Shown here: piece after piece, positions 24,637 to 32,363 of the stretch
Position numbering within the stretch: position 1 is the stretch's first letter
Layout: each line of letters starts with the position of its first letter
NCBI RefSeq assembly: GCF_000686845.1
Contig: NZ_JMLS01000031.1
Coordinates: 1 to 64,000 of the forward strand
Reading direction: 5' to 3'
Length of the DNA stretch: 64,000 nt
Source: Paenibacillus sp. UNC451MF
Lineage (GTDB): Bacteria > Bacillota > Bacilli > Paenibacillales > NBRC-103111
Notes under the pieces: model-generated
The model's input: the letters and a program-made list of their open reading frames with translations, nothing else
Told to the model about the DNA's origin: nothing
Databases searched by the model: none
Translations under genes and position numbers: made by a program

Positions 24637-26163
24637 CTACATTTTGGGATATACGCCCGGCCCGATCGGAAGACCAAGGAAGAACCAGATGACGAGCAGC
24701 AGCGTCCAAACGATAAAAAACGCGATAGGATAAGGCAATATTAATGAGAAATACGTACCCAGCTTGGCGTCCTTCTTATACTCCTGCAAAAAGCCCAAAA
24801 ACAAAGCTAGGAACGGCGACATCGGCGCAAAAGGAATCACTGAGGAATCCGCAACCCTAAACACGATTTGAGCAAATGCAGGATGATAGCCAAGCGCCAT
24901 AAACAGCGGAATAAATACCGGTGCCAGAATCGACCAGATGGCCGAGCCGCTGGCAATAAACATCGTAAGCAATGCGGACAAAAACATCAAGCCGATAACA
25001 ACCGGAATACCGGTCATGTTCATTTTTTCAAGGAAATCGGTAATCCCGAGAGCAATGAATTTCCCCATGTTGCTCCAGTTAAAAAACGCGACGAATTGCG
25101 ACAGCGGGAACACCATGACGATAAATCCGGCCATCCCCTTCATCGGGCTTACGAGCAGCTTAGGAATATCATTCTGGCTTTGAATCAGCTTCATTTTGAT
25201 CCCGTACGTAACCGCTATGGTTAGGAAAAATAAAATGATAATCGGCACAATACCCGACATAAATGGAGACGGAATGACCGTACCTAATTTCGGATCGCGC
25301 AGCAATGCTCCCTTAGGAACAACCAGAAGGACCATGACCACTACAAAAATAAGAGCTACAATTCCAGTTGTGCGAAGGGCTTTGTTCTGCTGGTCGGTCA
25401 GCTTCTCCAAATGCTTATCCGTACTTCCTTCATACTTGCCCAGCCGGGGTTCAATGAACTTATCTGTAATAAGTGCGGCAACAACCGTTAGTACGATAAC
25501 CGAAGCCATCATGAAGAACCAGTTATCCGTTACGTTGACCGTAACTCCAGCGATGACTGATTTAGCGATATCCGAGCTGATTCCAGACAAGAGCACATCC
25601 GTCGTCACAATGAGAATATTCGCTGTAAACCCGGAACCTACTCCCGCAATTGCTGCGAGAAGCCCTGCAACCGGATGACGTCCTACAGCCATGAAGATGA
25701 GCGCACCCAGAGGAGGCATAATGACGAGTGCAGCATCTGAGGACACGTGACTGAAAAAGGCAATGAATACGACAAGATAGCTGGCATATTTGGCGCTGAC
25801 CCGAGTCGTCATTTTGCGCATTAACGCTTCAAGCAAGCCGACTTTTTCAGCCAAACCGACGCCTATCACCAATGATAAAATCGATGCAAGCGGCGTAAAG
25901 GCCGCGAAGTTTTTCGTAACGTTCATGACGATCCATTGAATACCTTCTTTACTTAGAAGGTTCTTCACATAGACGGATTCCTTTTTGATCGGATCAAACG
26001 CAGCAACGTGAAAATAAGACAATAGAGCTGTTGCTACCATCAAAATGGCGATCAAATAAATAAACAATACAAATGGGCTAGGGAGCTTGTTTCCTACGCG
26101 TTCCACCCATTTAAACAAACCCGACTCGTTTGCGTCAACCACTGGATTTGCAGCCTTTTCCAT
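24637..26163 (-). CDS. abgT: AbgT family transporter
   Basis: A 508-residue integral membrane protein with about ten or more membrane segments, of the AbgT family that takes up p-aminobenzoyl-glutamate in E. coli; other members export sulfonamides or related compounds. Recognised segments are VGNKLPSPFVLFIYLIAILM near the start, FTPLASILSLVIGVGLAEKV, SHVSSDAALVIMPPLGALIF, GFTANILIVTTDVLL and ADSSVIPFAPMSPFLALFLG close to the end. GGGGGA lies upstream of the ATG. It heads the cluster with abgA and abgB, so uptake followed by hydrolysis is the likely logic. Confidence 0.92.
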   Translation of the reverse strand: MEKAANPVVDANESGLFKWVERVGNKLPSPFVLFIYLIAILMVATALLSYFHVAAFDPIKKESVYVKNLLSKEGIQWIVMNVTKNFAAFTPLASILSLVIGVGLAEKVGLLEALMRKMTTRVSAKYASYLVVFIAFFSHVSSDAALVIMPPLGALIFMAVGRHPVAGLLAAIAGVGSGFTANILIVTTDVLLSGISSDIAKSVIAGVTVNVTDNWFFMMASVIVLTVVAALITDKFIEPRLGKYEGSTDKHLEKLTDQQNKALRTTGIVALIFVVVMVLLVVPKGALLRDPKLGTVIPSPFMSGIVPIIILFFLTIAVTYGIKMKLIQSQNDIPKLLVSPMKGMAGFIVMVFPLSQFVAFFNWSNMGKFIALGITDFLEKMNMTGIPVVIGLMFLSALLTMFIASGSAIWSILAPVFIPLFMALGYHPAFAQIVFRVADSSVIPFAPMSPFLALFLGFLQEYKKDAKLGTYFSLILPYPIAFFIVWTLLLVIWFFLGLPIGPGVYPKM

Positions 26164-26178
26164 ATTTGTTCCCCCTGA

Positions 26179-26298
26179 TTAAAGTGTGTAGGTCGTATGA
26201 TGCGGATGCAGGGTGCCCGAACCAAACTTTCCCCAATGATCCTTCCAAGTATCCAATAATGAGACCGTCATTCCCATTTGCTGTTCAGTCATCTCCAT
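26179..26298 (-). CDS. Possible 39-residue reading frame ahead of abgT
   Basis: The frame begins MEMTEQQMGMTVSLLDTWKD and ends GTLHPHHTTYTL, with the stop 15 bases before the abgT start codon. The ribosome binding site is weak (GGACGGG). It may be a leader peptide, a gene remnant or chance. The position right before abgT is the main support. Confidence 0.25.
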   Translation of the reverse strand: MEMTEQQMGMTVSLLDTWKDHWGKFGSGTLHPHHTTYTL

Positions 26299-26646
26299 GG
26301 GATCCCGTCCACGATTTCATTCTGCCGCTCCTTCAAACGTTTGGCCTAACGCAAGAAGAAGCTTGTTGCCACAGCTTTTGAAATCGTTTTCTTAAATGGT
26401 TGAGATAACTTCCCTCATGACATCTTCAAATAAAATAGATGCACCAGGAACGAGCGTAACCCATTAATAGATAATATAGCGAAATTTTCGTTTAATTCAT
26501 TATATATTCGTTTTCGATATATTTCAATATGCATGTTATGTTTATTGTCATATCCGTTATTTGTATCTAAAAGAATAGCAATAAAAGGGCATAGCAAAAA
26601 GCCACAGCACATGCTGCAGCTTTCTGTGTTGCGTATAAGGGCGTAA
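26299..26646. other. Gene-free stretch between abgT and the CDF exporter gene
   Basis: A/T-rich sequence without a supported gene. The only structure seen is the terminator hairpin of the CDF gene at 26598-26623. A 92-codon minus-strand frame here lacks a start signal and overlaps the CDF gene. Confidence 0.5.
26598..26623 (-). terminator. Terminator of the CDF exporter gene
   Basis: On the minus strand AAAGCTGCAGCA pairs with TGCTGTGGCTTT (two G-U pairs) around two bases, followed by TT. Confidence 0.75.
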
Positions 26647-27522
26647 TTAACAAGTGCCGGAATAAGGCTCAATATGAACGTGCACATTTTCAATATGATG
26701 CTTTTTGTTCATGCGTCGTTCGATTTCATCGCTAATATTGTGACTTTGCTCTACGCTCAACTCGGCGCTCACCTCTACGACGACATCAAGCAGCACGCTG
26801 CTTCCATGGACGCGGGCCTTAATGTCCTTAATTCCTTTGACACCAGGGGTATCCCGAACCGTCTGGCGGAATAAGGTTAGTTTCTCTTCATCAAACCCGT
26901 CCGTTAGAGCATGGGTAGCTTCATAAAAGATATCCCAGGCTGTTTTACAAATGACAATTCCCACTGCAAAAGCGGCAACTGCATCGAGAACAGGCATGCC
27001 CAGGCGTGCTCCGAAAATACCGACGGCAGCACCGATACTGACGAGCGCATCCGACCGATTGTCATAAGCCGCAGCCATCAGCGACTGATTATTGATCTTG
27101 CGAGCGAGACGGCTATTGTATAAGTAGACGAACCACATGCATACCGCACAAAACAAAGCAATCCATGCAGCTATCATGTCCGGAGCCTGTCCTTTATCTT
27201 CAAAAAAACTCCGGCCTGCCTGGATAAGCACCTGGATGCCGGCTGCGAACATGATGAACGAGGCAACCATGGAGGCGATAGTTTCCGCACGCATATGTCC
27301 ATACGGATGATCGTGGTCGGGCGGCTTACGCGAAATGCGCAGGCCGATAAGTACGGCAAGCGATACTATGATGTCGGTTGTATTGTTAATACCGTCTGCA
27401 GATAAAGCTTCTGAACCCGTCATGTAGCCCATGCTGATTTTAAAGGCGGATAATAAAATGTAAGCAACAATGCTGACCCATGCGCCTCTCTCACCCTGCT
27501 TTAGATTATCGTATGTGTCCAC
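26647..27522 (-). CDS. Cation diffusion facilitator, probable Mn2+ exporter (MneP-like)
   Basis: A 291-residue membrane protein with six predicted membrane segments and a cytoplasmic C-terminal domain (ELSVEQSHNISDEIERRMNK). The transport site region reads SEALSADGINNTTDIIVSLA, then KPPDHDHPYGHMRAETIASM, like the B. subtilis manganese exporters MneP/MneS; zinc exporters carry HS-x2-D here. The start is a GTG preceded by GGAGGAGAG. It likely exports Mn2+ in exchange for protons. No metal-responsive site was identified upstream. The subgroup was assigned from the motif alone. Confidence 0.85.
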   Translation of the reverse strand: MDTYDNLKQGERGAWVSIVAYILLSAFKISMGYMTGSEALSADGINNTTDIIVSLAVLIGLRISRKPPDHDHPYGHMRAETIASMVASFIMFAAGIQVLIQAGRSFFEDKGQAPDMIAAWIALFCAVCMWFVYLYNSRLARKINNQSLMAAAYDNRSDALVSIGAAVGIFGARLGMPVLDAVAAFAVGIVICKTAWDIFYEATHALTDGFDEEKLTLFRQTVRDTPGVKGIKDIKARVHGSSVLLDVVVEVSAELSVEQSHNISDEIERRMNKKHHIENVHVHIEPYSGTC

Positions 27523-27723
27523 GCTTGGCTCTCCTCCAGCTTCATGTTTCGGAACATAACTTTAAGACCGAAACCCATCATAGCAAACGAAACTCGTGTG
27601 GGTCTAGAGAAACAGTGTTTTCCGTGCAACGAAAAATAGGGACAGCGCAACTTTGTTTTCCGCGGCAAATCTTTTTCACCCAAGCTAAGTTCACGCGCTG
27701 CAAGAAAAACATAAAAAAACAAA

Positions 27724-27756
27724 CAGCAGTCCCCGCGCTTGCGGCAGACCGCTGCT
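27724..27756 (-). terminator. Terminator of the 142-residue unknown gene
   Basis: On the minus strand AGCAG plus CCGC pair with GCGG plus CTGCT around an internal bulge, followed by GTTTGTTTTTTT. Confidence 0.6.
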
Positions 27757-27793
27757 CTATGTCACCAACAATACTGCGCCTACGCAGCAGCGT

Positions 27794-28222
27794 TTATAAA
27801 CGCACGCCGGCATCAAAATAATTGTAATCGTCGGAAGCTGGATCAAACACTGGCGCTCCGTTGCCCTCATCCGATTCCCCTGCCCCTACTCCCGGAAAGC
27901 TATCGGCGCTTGTCACAGCTGCCTCTTCCAAATCTTCATTGACCAAATGAGCGGGAATCGAAATATAGTCTGCTTCATTATAAGCCAACGCGTAAGTATC
28001 GCTTTCCGTTCCGGCTCCTTCCACTTCCTTCAGCCTTCCTCCGTGGGCTTGGGCTATCTCCAACGCTGACGTCAGCTCGCTCCCGTCCACTTCAATGTGC
28101 AGGGTAGGCAGCTTCATTTCGCTGTGCACGCCGCTCTGATACCCTAGCTCTTGCAGCGTTTCTCTGGCCAGTTGTGCCGATTGTTCATTGTCAAACTCAA
28201 AATAAATAGGTACACCCGTCAT
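27794..28222 (-). CDS. Hypothetical protein, 142 residues
   Basis: Not recognised. The N-terminal half (about 1-72) looks like a small alpha/beta domain (YFEFDNEQSAQLARETLQEL, LHIEVDGSELTSALEIAQAH), similar in shape to ferredoxin-like folds. The C-terminal half is acidic and low in complexity (AGESDEGNGAPVFDPASDDY). There is no signal peptide or membrane segment. AAAGGAACG lies before the ATG. It has its own terminator, so it is probably a single gene. Confidence 0.7.
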   Translation of the reverse strand: MTGVPIYFEFDNEQSAQLARETLQELGYQSGVHSEMKLPTLHIEVDGSELTSALEIAQAHGGRLKEVEGAGTESDTYALAYNEADYISIPAHLVNEDLEEAAVTSADSFPGVGAGESDEGNGAPVFDPASDDYNYFDAGVRL

Positions 28223-28393
28223 GCGTTTCGTTCCTTTCTTGAGAAAGAGATGGTTTGCCTTAGATTCCCCGAGAACGCGCCAAACTATTCCTTTTTATGC
28301 AAATAGACATACGCCTGGATCCCGCTGCATAGATTGGTTACAAAACGATTAAGGCATGACCCATCCTTCTATTATGAAAGAGGTGTGTGTAAT

Positions 28394-28765
28394 TTGACCC
28401 AGTACAACGATGATGATCGCGGTTACACTACTGCGGACAACTCTGCTTCAGCCGCTGACCCCGCAGATGTCAATCAAAACAAATGGATTGCAGTGGTCGC
28501 TTATATTATATTTTTCATTCCACTGCTAGCCGCCAAGCAATCCCGCTTCGCCATGTTCCATGCCAATCAAGGACTCGTACTGCTCCTGCTCAGTATCGCC
28601 TGCAATATCGTGCTCGGTTTTATCCCTTTTATCGGGTGGATTCTACTCCCAATTGCTAATCTAGCCACGCTTGTGTTAGCTATAATAGGGATTATTCAGT
28701 CGGCAAACGGGCAGCTGAAGCCGCTTCCTGTGATCGGCAATATTTCTATTATTAAAGTTCCGTAA
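28394..28765 (+). CDS. Small membrane protein, DUF4870-like
   Basis: A 123-residue protein with a polar N-terminus and three or so membrane segments (WIAVVAYIIFFIPLLAA, GLVLLLLSIACNIVLGF, WILLPIANLATLVLAIIGII). The block RFAMFHANQGLVLLLL is typical of DUF4870/TM2-like small membrane proteins. Function unknown. The start chosen is a TTG at 28394 after AGAGGTG; the frame is open 20 codons further upstream without a signal. It is followed by a hairpin repeat element and a terminator. Confidence 0.7.
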   Translation: MTQYNDDDRGYTTADNSASAADPADVNQNKWIAVVAYIIFFIPLLAAKQSRFAMFHANQGLVLLLLSIACNIVLGFIPFIGWILLPIANLATLVLAIIGIIQSANGQLKPLPVIGNISIIKVP

Positions 28766-28810
28766 CATTGCATAAAATTCTTGGGCTACAGAAACCCTCT
28801 CGCCAGTGAG

Positions 28811-28920
28811 TGGGGAGTGGATTGGGAGCGGGATTTCCGACCGCTGTTGAAGCTCCTGTTCCTTGAATCACTGGTAGGAACACGAGCTTCAAAGGCGGAC
28901 ACTATCGTTTCTCCACCCCA
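28811..28920. repeat. Long hairpin repeat element, copy A
   Basis: An imperfect 110-base inverted repeat. The inner stem is 28847-28862 with 28877-28892 (15 of 16 pairs) around a 14-base loop. Outer flanks are CCGCTGTTG (28841-28849) and CAAAGGCGGACACTATCG (28890-28907); the outermost arms TGGGG-AGTGG and CCACCCCA also pair. The same flanks occur around a different inner stem at 51586-51663 (copy B). It lies in a non-coding gap after the DUF4870-like gene. Confidence 0.75.
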
Positions 28921-28948
28921 TCCAAACTTCCAAACATAAAATCAAAAA

Positions 28949-28979
28949 AGCCAACTCCATTCTAAAAGCGGAGTCGGCT
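28949..28979. terminator. Bidirectional terminator before the Nudix gene
   Basis: AGCCAACTCC pairs with GGAGTCGGCT (one G-U pair) around 11 bases, with A run on the left and CTTTT on the right. Serves the Nudix gene on the minus strand. Confidence 0.8.
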
Positions 28980-28996
28980 TCTTTTATTTACGGGGA

Positions 28997-29503
28997 TTAA
29001 TTTCCCCCTACGGCATATGACTCTTCTAAAGGCAGCACCAAGCATTCGATCAGCTTCCCTTGGCGGAATATGCAGCGGTATTCTCGGCATACCTCAGAAT
29101 TGAGCATTGGGGGCAAAAAGTGGCGAACATGCACCGCAACCCCTTGGTTGTCCGGGTGAATGACCCATTCTATCGGCTTTAACGACAAAATCCCTTCATC
29201 CGTCTCGAGTGGCTTATCGAAAGCGGCGCCTGCCCCATCCGGCATCTCCGCTATATAAACGTACATCCCACTGCTGGGTTTACCGTCGACTTCCCATGTA
29301 ACGATTCCTCCAAATTGCGCCTCCGGCAATAGGATTCCCGTCTCCTCACGCACTTCCCGAAGCACGCTTGCATAAGGCGATTCCTCTAGTTCCAGCTTAC
29401 CGCCGACTCCGTTCCAAAGCCCGAGCAGTGGAGACTTATGACGGTTCAGCATCAACAGCTGATCGCCCTTGCGAATAAAGCAAAGATTGTATTTCAGCCT
29501 CAT
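28997..29503 (-). CDS. Nudix hydrolase (MutT-like)
   Basis: A 168-residue protein hydrolysing a nucleoside diphosphate linked to another group. The Nudix box G-x5-E-x7-REVREETG is complete (GGKLELEESPYASVLREVRE, then ETGI; about residues 34-57). The LWNGVGGKLE start and the strand VLMLNRHKSP-like N-terminus resemble 8-oxo-dGTP diphosphatases of the MutT group. AAAGGACGG lies before the ATG. It follows the IclR gene by 18 bases and is probably in its operon. Confidence 0.88.
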   Translation of the reverse strand: MRLKYNLCFIRKGDQLLMLNRHKSPLLGLWNGVGGKLELEESPYASVLREVREETGILLPEAQFGGIVTWEVDGKPSSGMYVYIAEMPDGAGAAFDKPLETDEGILSLKPIEWVIHPDNQGVAVHVRHFLPPMLNSEVCREYRCIFRQGKLIECLVLPLEESYAVGGN

Positions 29504-29521
29504 ATCGCCCGTCCTTTCATA

Positions 29522-30280
29522 TTATTGGCGTCCTCCGAAAGCAAGCTTCCCGGCCAATGAGACTGCCAATGTCCCAGCGAGCGTCTTCTTCTTCTCCCAT
29601 TCATGCAAAGGCATGGAGATACTGACCGCTCCGCTGATTTCACCACCTGGCTGCTTGATCGGAGCCGCAATGCAGCAAAAGCCCATAACCGCTTCTTGCT
29701 CATCGCAGGCGATTCCATCCTCCTTGGCCTGCATCACCTGCCTCTTCAGGTCGTCGCTCGACATCGCTGTAAATGGGGTCAGTTGGGGCAATGCTGTCCC
29801 GGGCGGATACAATTGCGTCCACGAATCTTCGTCCAGTCCGCTTAGCATCATCTTGCCAAGCCCGGTTGCATGAGCTGGAAACCGGGATCCCGGTCCGGAA
29901 ATGACCTGAACCGGTGTCGGAGCCGTTTCCTTCGCCAGATAGACGACGTCCTTGCCCTCGAGCTTGGCCAACTGCACGGATTCGCCAATTTCCCTCATGA
30001 TTGCAGGAGCCTCGCGTTTGAACAGATCGATCAAATCGAACTGCTGGAAATACGCGCTGCCCAGCCAGCCAAAATAGCCTCCCAAACCGTACGAATCGGC
30101 TTCGTCCTTCTCAATCCACCCCAGCTCTTCCATCGTCTGAAGCAGGGAGAACATAGTGCTCTTGCTTATACTTGTCCTTTGGCACAAATCGCTAAGCTTT
30201 AGTCTCCCCCGATTCACAGCGATTTCACGCAATACACTGTGAGCCCGTCCCAGTGCGGGGACCCAGTATTTTTTATCCAT
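29522..30280 (-). CDS. IclR family transcriptional regulator
   Basis: A 252-residue protein with an N-terminal winged helix (VLREIAVNRGRLKLSDLCQR, TSISKSTMFSLLQTMEELGW) and a C-terminal effector-binding GAF-like domain (about 80-245; FPAHATGLGKMMLSG, CCIAAPIKQPGGEISGAVSI). It usually represses a catabolic operon until a small organic acid or sugar derivative binds. The ATG at 30280 has GGAGG ten bases upstream; two earlier ATG codons (30301, 30298) precede that signal. A GTTC-N8-GAAC repeat about 60 bases upstream may be its own operator. Confidence 0.88.
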   Translation of the reverse strand: MDKKYWVPALGRAHSVLREIAVNRGRLKLSDLCQRTSISKSTMFSLLQTMEELGWIEKDEADSYGLGGYFGWLGSAYFQQFDLIDLFKREAPAIMREIGESVQLAKLEGKDVVYLAKETAPTPVQVISGPGSRFPAHATGLGKMMLSGLDEDSWTQLYPPGTALPQLTPFTAMSSDDLKRQVMQAKEDGIACDEQEAVMGFCCIAAPIKQPGGEISGAVSISMPLHEWEKKKTLAGTLAVSLAGKLAFGGRQ

Positions 30281-30489
30281 GTCTCGCATTGCCTCCATCA
30301 TTCTTATAATTTAATTTAAGAAGTCTTTATTTCAGTTCAAAATACCGAACTTTGTTTTAATATATTTTCCATATTTTATCACCTAAAGATATGAAGGGTC
30401 AACGGAACTTTTCCTTATAGACAGCGGTTCTACTGCAACGAATTTACCCAAAAAAGATTGCCTGAGAGTCCCCAAATTTACATATTCTG

Positions 30490-30526
30490 TTTGTCAATTG
30501 ACCGTTGTTTTGTTATCATTGACAAA
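30490..30526. promoter_or_regulatory. Inverted repeat overlapping the -35 region of the aldolase promoter
   Basis: TTTGTCAAT and ATTGACAAA are perfect 9-bp inverted copies, 19 bases apart. The right copy contains the TTGACA -35 box, so a protein bound here could block or stimulate transcription. Confidence 0.45.
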
Positions 30527-30547
30527 GTACTTAATGATGTGTAATGA
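30519..30547 (+). promoter_or_regulatory. Promoter-like sequence of the aldolase-like gene
   Basis: TTGACA and TAATGA separated by 17 bases, about 138 bases before the start codon. The -10 box is weak. Confidence 0.45.
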
Positions 30548-30614
30548 TAGGGTTAGAAAATACCACTTTACCGCTTGAAAGCTAAAAAGCTTAAAAGTTG
30601 CGAAGTAATACGAA

Positions 30615-30665
30615 GTGGCTAGTAACGCCCGCCGTACGGTTTCTTTGCCGGGCTGACTCCGCCAC
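30615..30665 (+). ncRNA. Structured leader RNA before the aldolase-like gene, type unknown
   Basis: Two nested stems are visible: GTGGC (30615-30619) with GCCAC (30661-30665), then GCCCG (30627-30631) with CGGGC (30649-30653), separated by an asymmetric internal loop TAGTAAC / TGACTCC. The outer stem ends about nine bases before the ribosome binding site AAAAGGAG. I could not match it to a known riboswitch class. Covariation is needed to call it real. Confidence 0.4.
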
Positions 30666-30685
30666 ATAGAGAAAAGGAGCACATT

Positions 30686-31657
30686 ATGATGACAAGAAGT
30701 TTGAACCACAAAATTTTGGATTGCACGATTCGTGACGGAGGTCTCGTCAACAATTGGGATTTTAGCGTTAAAATGGTACAAGATATGTATGCAGGCTTAA
30801 GTGAAGCCGGCGTGGAATATATGGAAATCGGCTATAAAAACTCCGCCAAATTGCTTAAAGGTGCCGATGCAGGCCCATGGCGCTTTTTGAACGAGGACTT
30901 CTTGAAGGAAGTTATCCATACCAAAACGGATACTAAGCTGTCCGCTTTGGTTGATATCGGCCGTGTAGACGAGAACGACATTTTACCTCGTGAGCAAAGC
31001 CAACTGGATTTGATCCGCGTAGCCACTTACATCAAGGATGTAGATAAAGCGCTGGAGCTGGTTCGCAAATTCAACAGCTACGGTTATGAGACAAGCATTA
31101 ACATTATGGCTCTTTCCCATGTTATGGAGAATGAGTTGACTGAAGCGTTCGAAGAAATCAACAAAAGCCCAGTTGACGTTGTCTACATTGTAGACTCCTA
31201 CGGCAGCATGGATTACAGCGATATTGATTACCTCGTTGCCAAGTTCCAACGTCTGCTTCCTGAGAAGCAATTGGGTCTTCATATGCATAACAACATGCAG
31301 CTTGCTTTCTCGAACACGATCATGGGAGCCAGCAAAGGCGTTCAATTCCTGGATTCTTCCGTATTCGGCATGGGTCGTGCGGCAGGTAACTGCCCTACCG
31401 AATTGCTCGTAAGCCACTTGAAAAATCCTAGATACGAAGTTCGTCCAGTACTTGACCTGATCGAGAACCATTTGATTCCTATGCGTGAGAAAGTAGAATG
31501 GGGCTACATCGTTCCTTACATGATCGCCGGCGTATTGAACGAGCATCCTCGTGCAGCTATGGCACTCCGCGCAAGCAATGAAAAGGACAACTATGTAGAG
31601 TTCTATGATAAGCTGACTTCTCCGGAAGCTATGCCTACCAATCACCATTCCGACTAA
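30686..31657 (+). CDS. HMGL-like aldolase of the DRE-TIM superfamily, unknown substrate
   Basis: A 323-residue TIM-barrel protein. The motif ILDCTIRDGGLVNNWDFS (about 8-25) carries the metal-binding Asp and the catalytic Arg of DRE-TIM metallolyases. GLHMHNNMQLAFSNTIMGAS (about 200) holds the metal-binding His pair and Asn. It resembles 4-hydroxy-2-oxovalerate aldolase and HMG-CoA lyase but has no partner dehydrogenase gene next to it, so a different C-C cleavage or condensation is likely. Start signal AAAAGGAGCAC; two adjacent ATG codons. Own terminator; the leader suggests it is regulated. Confidence 0.8.
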   Translation: MMTRSLNHKILDCTIRDGGLVNNWDFSVKMVQDMYAGLSEAGVEYMEIGYKNSAKLLKGADAGPWRFLNEDFLKEVIHTKTDTKLSALVDIGRVDENDILPREQSQLDLIRVATYIKDVDKALELVRKFNSYGYETSINIMALSHVMENELTEAFEEINKSPVDVVYIVDSYGSMDYSDIDYLVAKFQRLLPEKQLGLHMHNNMQLAFSNTIMGASKGVQFLDSSVFGMGRAAGNCPTELLVSHLKNPRYEVRPVLDLIENHLIPMREKVEWGYIVPYMIAGVLNEHPRAAMALRASNEKDNYVEFYDKLTSPEAMPTNHHSD

Positions 31658-31679
31658 TTTATTAAACTACCCTTCACGG

Positions 31680-31702
31680 GACGACTGCCTTAAGCAGTCG
31701 TC
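31680..31702 (+). terminator. Terminator of the aldolase-like gene
   Basis: GACGACTGC pairs perfectly with GCAGTCGTC around five bases, followed by TTATTTTT. Confidence 0.95.
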
Positions 31703-31831
31703 TTATTTTTGTTAACCTGTTCATTGCTTTACATGTTTTTACCATATAATTCATGGTGTTCGGGCCGATTGCTCCCATATTTTGTGGATATGATAAAGCT
31801 AGTAACAACAAATTTCCAAGGAGGCATTCAA

Positions 31832-32233
31832 ATGAACAATAAAATATGGCTATCCGCTGCTGTAATGACGCTTATCGTCGGAGGAAGCTTAGGCTTGACA
31901 CACTCTGCCTCAGCAGATCCTGCTGGAAGCTCGTCCTACGTAGAGACGGAACAAATGATGAATTACGATGAACAAGACGAGGCTGAGCAAACCGAATTAC
32001 GGAAGCAGGCTAAGATTACTAAAGATCAAAGCGTCAGTATCGCCAAGAAAAAAGTTGCAGGAAAAGTTCAAGAGGTCATGCTGGAAATTGAGGACGGTAC
32101 GGTTGTTTATAATGTAATTATTGAAGACAAGCATTCTCAAATGATGGAGGTCAAAGTCGACGCCAACACTGGACAAGTCATCGAAGTAGAACAATCCGAC
32201 AATGATATGGAAACCGTTGAAGATATGGAATAA
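31832..32233 (+). CDS. Secreted PepSY domain protein
   Basis: A 133-residue protein with a signal peptide (about 1-28, MNNKIWLSAAVMTLIVGGSL and a cleavage site near SASADPA). The rest holds one PepSY domain: ITKDQSVSIAKKKVAGKVQE followed by VMLEIEDGTVVYNVIIED and VKVDANTGQVIEVEQSDND. PepSY domains are thought to inhibit proteases or act as sensors at the cell surface. The highly acidic C-terminus is notable. GGAGGC lies nine bases before the ATG at 31832. Own terminator. Confidence 0.88.
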   Translation: MNNKIWLSAAVMTLIVGGSLGLTHSASADPAGSSSYVETEQMMNYDEQDEAEQTELRKQAKITKDQSVSIAKKKVAGKVQEVMLEIEDGTVVYNVIIEDKHSQMMEVKVDANTGQVIEVEQSDNDMETVEDME

Positions 32234-32239
32234 TGCTTT

Positions 32240-32273
32240 AAAGCCTTCAGCTCGTAAAGATGCGGAAGGCTTT
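32240..32273 (+). terminator. Terminator of the PepSY gene
   Basis: AAAGCCTTC pairs with GAAGGCTTT around 16 bases, followed by TTTTG. Confidence 0.9.
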
Positions 32274-32363
32274 TTTTGTTATAATTTGAGAATCAAACGT
32301 CATTATACATTATACTTCCTATCGATCTCCAGCTTACTACTCAGAGCAAAAGAGGTGTTACTT

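Larger units (their letters stand above)
30281..30685. other. Regulatory region between the IclR and aldolase-like genes
   Basis: No gene. It contains promoter elements on both sides, a 9-bp inverted repeat at 30490-30526, a promoter-like sequence at 30519-30547 and a structured leader at 30615-30665. Confidence 0.6.

Noticed and set aside
26415-26693. 92-codon minus-strand frame after the CDF gene
   Set aside because: Overlaps the end of the CDF gene in another frame, contains its terminator and lacks a start signal.
28811-28920. Ordinary terminator instead of a repeat element
   Set aside because: No T run follows the stem and the flanks are shared with a second locus whose stem differs; a true terminator lies separately at 28949-28979.
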